Below, piece after piece: positions 34,484 to 35,836 of a stretch of 35,836 bases of DNA. Origin of the DNA: Hyphomicrobiales bacterium (GTDB lineage Bacteria; Pseudomonadota; Alphaproteobacteria; Rhizobiales; Beijerinckiaceae); NCBI GenBank assembly GCA_027487245.1, contig JAIYDY010000009.1, forward strand, positions 1-35,836. Reading direction: 5' to 3'. The notes beneath the pieces are model-generated. The model worked only from the letters and a program-made list of their open reading frames with translations. It ran no database searches and was not told where the DNA came from. How positions within the stretch are numbered: position 1 is the stretch's first letter; the number at the start of each line of letters is the position of its first letter. The translations under genes were made by a program, and so were the position numbers.

Positions 34484-35193
34484 CGGAAGCGCTGCTCACG
34501 GTCGGCGGGCTCAGCGCCGCCTATGGTCAGGCTGCGGTGCTGTTCGGCGTGTCGCTGGAGGCGCGGCGCGGGGAGGTCGTGGCGCTGATGGGCCGCAATG
34601 GCGCGGGCAAGACCACCACGCTGAAGGCGATCATCGGCATGGTCGAGGCCAGCGCCGAGACGCTCCGGTTCGATGGCCATGACATCCGGGGGATGGAGAC
34701 CTTCCGCATTGCCCGGCTCGGCCTTGGCTATGTGCCCGAAGAGCGGCGCATCTTCACCGATCTGACCGTGCACGAGAACCTCGATGTCGGGCGCAGGCCG
34801 GCGCGCGGCGGGCGCGCACCCTGGACGCTGGACAAGCTCTACAAGGTGTTCCCCAACCTGGCCGAGATGGAGGGACGCCGGGCGTCAGCCATGTCGGGCG
34901 GGGAGCAGCAGATGCTGACCATCGCGCGCACGCTGATGGGCAATCCGGATATGGTGCTGCTCGACGAGCCATCCGAGGGCCTGGCCCCGGTCATTGTCGA
35001 GCAGATGGCCGAGGCGGTGATCGCCATGAAGGCCGAGGGGCTGGCTGTGCTGCTGTGCGAGCAGAACCTGCACTTCGCCGCCGCCGTCTCCGACCGCGCC
35101 TATGTCATCGAAAAAGGCGCGATCCGCTATTCCGGCACGATGGCCGAACTGGAAGCGAACGACGAGGTCAGGGAAGCGTATCTGACGGTGTGA
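34480..35193 (+). CDS. livF: ABC transporter ATPase, LivF type
   Basis: This encodes the second ATPase of the importer, 237 residues. Walker A is GRNGAGKTT (38-46), and the LivF hallmark GLGYVPEERRIFTDLTVHENL follows. The signature is MSGGEQQMLTIARTL and Walker B is MVLLDEPSEGLAP, with an H-loop-position variant LLCEQNLHFA, in which Gln replaces His as is typical of LivF. It completes a receptor - fused permease - G - F operon. It ends only five bases from the stop of the converging gene, and no terminator hairpin fits in that space. Confidence 0.93.
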   Translation: MTEALLTVGGLSAAYGQAAVLFGVSLEARRGEVVALMGRNGAGKTTTLKAIIGMVEASAETLRFDGHDIRGMETFRIARLGLGYVPEERRIFTDLTVHENLDVGRRPARGGRAPWTLDKLYKVFPNLAEMEGRRASAMSGGEQQMLTIARTLMGNPDMVLLDEPSEGLAPVIVEQMAEAVIAMKAEGLAVLLCEQNLHFAAAVSDRAYVIEKGAIRYSGTMAELEANDEVREAYLTV

Positions 35194-35198
35194 GGGCC

Positions 35199-35531
35199 TC
35201 AAAAGAAGCGGGCATCCTCGCCGACAAGCAGATCCCTTGCGTTGCTTGGCAACGGAAACCCGTACCCCTGACCGGGCTGCTCCCAGACCAGCTGGCGCCG
35301 TTCATGGTAGTCGCTCGCATACAGGCTGATTCCAATCTGCTGGAGAGTCAGCTGGAGCGCTTGCATGCTGTCGATGCCATGAATTGCTCGATGTTCGACA
35401 CCATCTGGCCAGTTTATCTCGTATGTGCATGCGAAATCGGACTGTGATGGGACGGGTGCGAAGACACGAACCATGACGGCATGCCGTGTGCCGCTGATGG
35501 TGACTGAAAGTTCCCGCTCGGCGATTTTCAT
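35199..35531 (-). CDS. Uncharacterised 110-residue protein (possibly DUF6968-like)
   Basis: The small soluble protein begins MKIAERELSVTISG and contains PVPSQSDFACTYEINWPDG, IDSMQALQLTLQQIGISLY and YGFPLPSNARDLLV. From memory this pattern resembles the DUF6968 family, whose function is unknown; I could not verify it. GAGGTGAA lies just before the ATG at 35531. The local GC is clearly lower than in the liv genes: hand counts of the 60-base rows starting at 35281, 35341 and 35401 give 35, 32 and 33 G/C, against 43 in the row starting at 34501. This may mark acquired DNA. Confidence 0.7.
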   Translation of the reverse strand: MKIAERELSVTISGTRHAVMVRVFAPVPSQSDFACTYEINWPDGVEHRAIHGIDSMQALQLTLQQIGISLYASDYHERRQLVWEQPGQGYGFPLPSNARDLLVGEDARFF

Positions 35532-35545
35532 GGTTCACCTCAATA

Positions 35546-35589
35546 GAAAAGTGGCGGAATGGGACGGCCCTTTTCGCACGCCACTTTTC
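35546..35589. repeat. Perfect 11-base inverted repeat upstream of the small right-edge gene
   Basis: GAAAAGTGGCG (35546-35556) and CGCCACTTTTC (35579-35589) are exact reverse complements, 22 bases apart. The left arm ends the 15-base leader just before the minus-strand start codon at 35531, so a transcript crossing it would form a hairpin near the ribosome site. It could equally be an operator or a remnant of a dispersed element; CCACTTTTC is a common core in repeats of this order. Confidence 0.6.
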
Positions 35590-35836
35590 GCTGCATCGCT
35601 TGAGCATAACACCCGCTGATGCGGACACGGCGTCACTCATTGAGGTCCCGTTGATACTGAGCTTCGCAGAATGCAGCCCGTCCGATGCTACTTAATGTCA
35701 ATCGACCTGCATACTTGTCGGACGCGCTCCCTGCACCAGAAGAGGTCCATTGACCGCCATCTTCTTATCCCGGGGGAGCCCGGGGTTGGTTCTCCCATGC
35801 CCCATGAGTTTGAAGCTTTTGGCGGATGCGGCGCAC
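35590..35836. other. Right-edge region with no recognisable gene
   Basis: I see no convincing coding frame, RNA gene or terminator in these bases. A GC-rich inverted pair (CCCGGGGGAGCCCGGGG, about 35769-35785) is the only local structure. A frame beginning at the ATG near 35810 runs off the window end, but it is too short to judge. Confidence 0.4.

Noticed and set aside
1..35836. CRISPR array, tRNA/rRNA genes, prophage or insertion sequence
   Set aside because: No regularly spaced repeats, no tRNA T-arm patterns, and no transposase, integrase or phage proteins were seen on either strand.

Overview
The window looks like chromosomal DNA of a high-GC alphaproteobacterium, most likely of the order Hyphomicrobiales (Rhizobiales). 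The basis is the chain rpoA - rplQ - Do-type protease - rarA - crcB - rluC-like - HAD phosphatase, the G/C-ending codons, a propionyl-CoA carboxylase of alphaproteobacterial type, and several short dispersed repeats that resemble those common in this order. I cannot name the genus. I see no rRNA, tRNA, CRISPR array, prophage or insertion sequence. Apart from the right edge, the region reads as ordinary core and metabolic chromosome.

Layout. (1) 1-6373, plus strand: the end of the alpha operon (rpoA, rplQ, intrinsic terminator), then a tightly packed housekeeping run: envelope protease, RarA, fluoride channel, 23S-type pseudouridine synthase and HAD phosphatase. The protease has a plausible heat-shock promoter. 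(2) 6392-8026, minus strand: an esterase/VOC-dioxygenase pair resembling the Bacillus MhqD/MhqO quinone-detoxification pair. It is divergent from an uncharacterised 147-residue protein whose putative promoter carries a perfect 16-bp palindrome in its spacer. (3) 8895-12203: pccA, a beta-carbonic anhydrase whose start overlaps the pccA stop, and a gamma-glutamylcyclotransferase-like protein. (4) 12211-16468: small genes in mixed orientation: a 59-residue membrane protein, a rhodanese, DUF599, DUF3253 and YdcF-type proteins, a GST and an SDR.

(5) 16469-20361: a complete three-gene TRAP transporter with a probable promoter/operator, strong hairpins after the binding-protein gene, and a bidirectional terminator. 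(6) 20438-25136, minus strand: a BMP-type (nucleoside-type) ABC importer. (7) 25332-28071: an orphan Bug/TctC-type binding protein divergent from matB (malonyl-CoA synthetase). (8) 28177-35193: pncB (NAD salvage), fpr, and a branched-chain-amino-acid-type ABC importer with a fused LivH-LivM permease. An inverted pair of dispersed repeats separates its binding protein from the permease. (9) 35199-35836: visibly lower GC, one small uncharacterised gene with an 11-bp perfect inverted repeat just upstream of it, and then no recognisable gene.

Four solute uptake systems lie within about 19 kb, and three of their binding proteins have a twin-arginine-like leader. This fits a heterotroph scavenging organic acids, nucleosides and amino-acid-like compounds. 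The carboxylase/carbonic anhydrase and MatB genes feed propionyl-CoA and malonyl-CoA metabolism. I did not find a clearly new multi-gene system. The best leads are the regulatory DNA structures, the palindrome-controlled unknown gene, and the unlisted small membrane protein.
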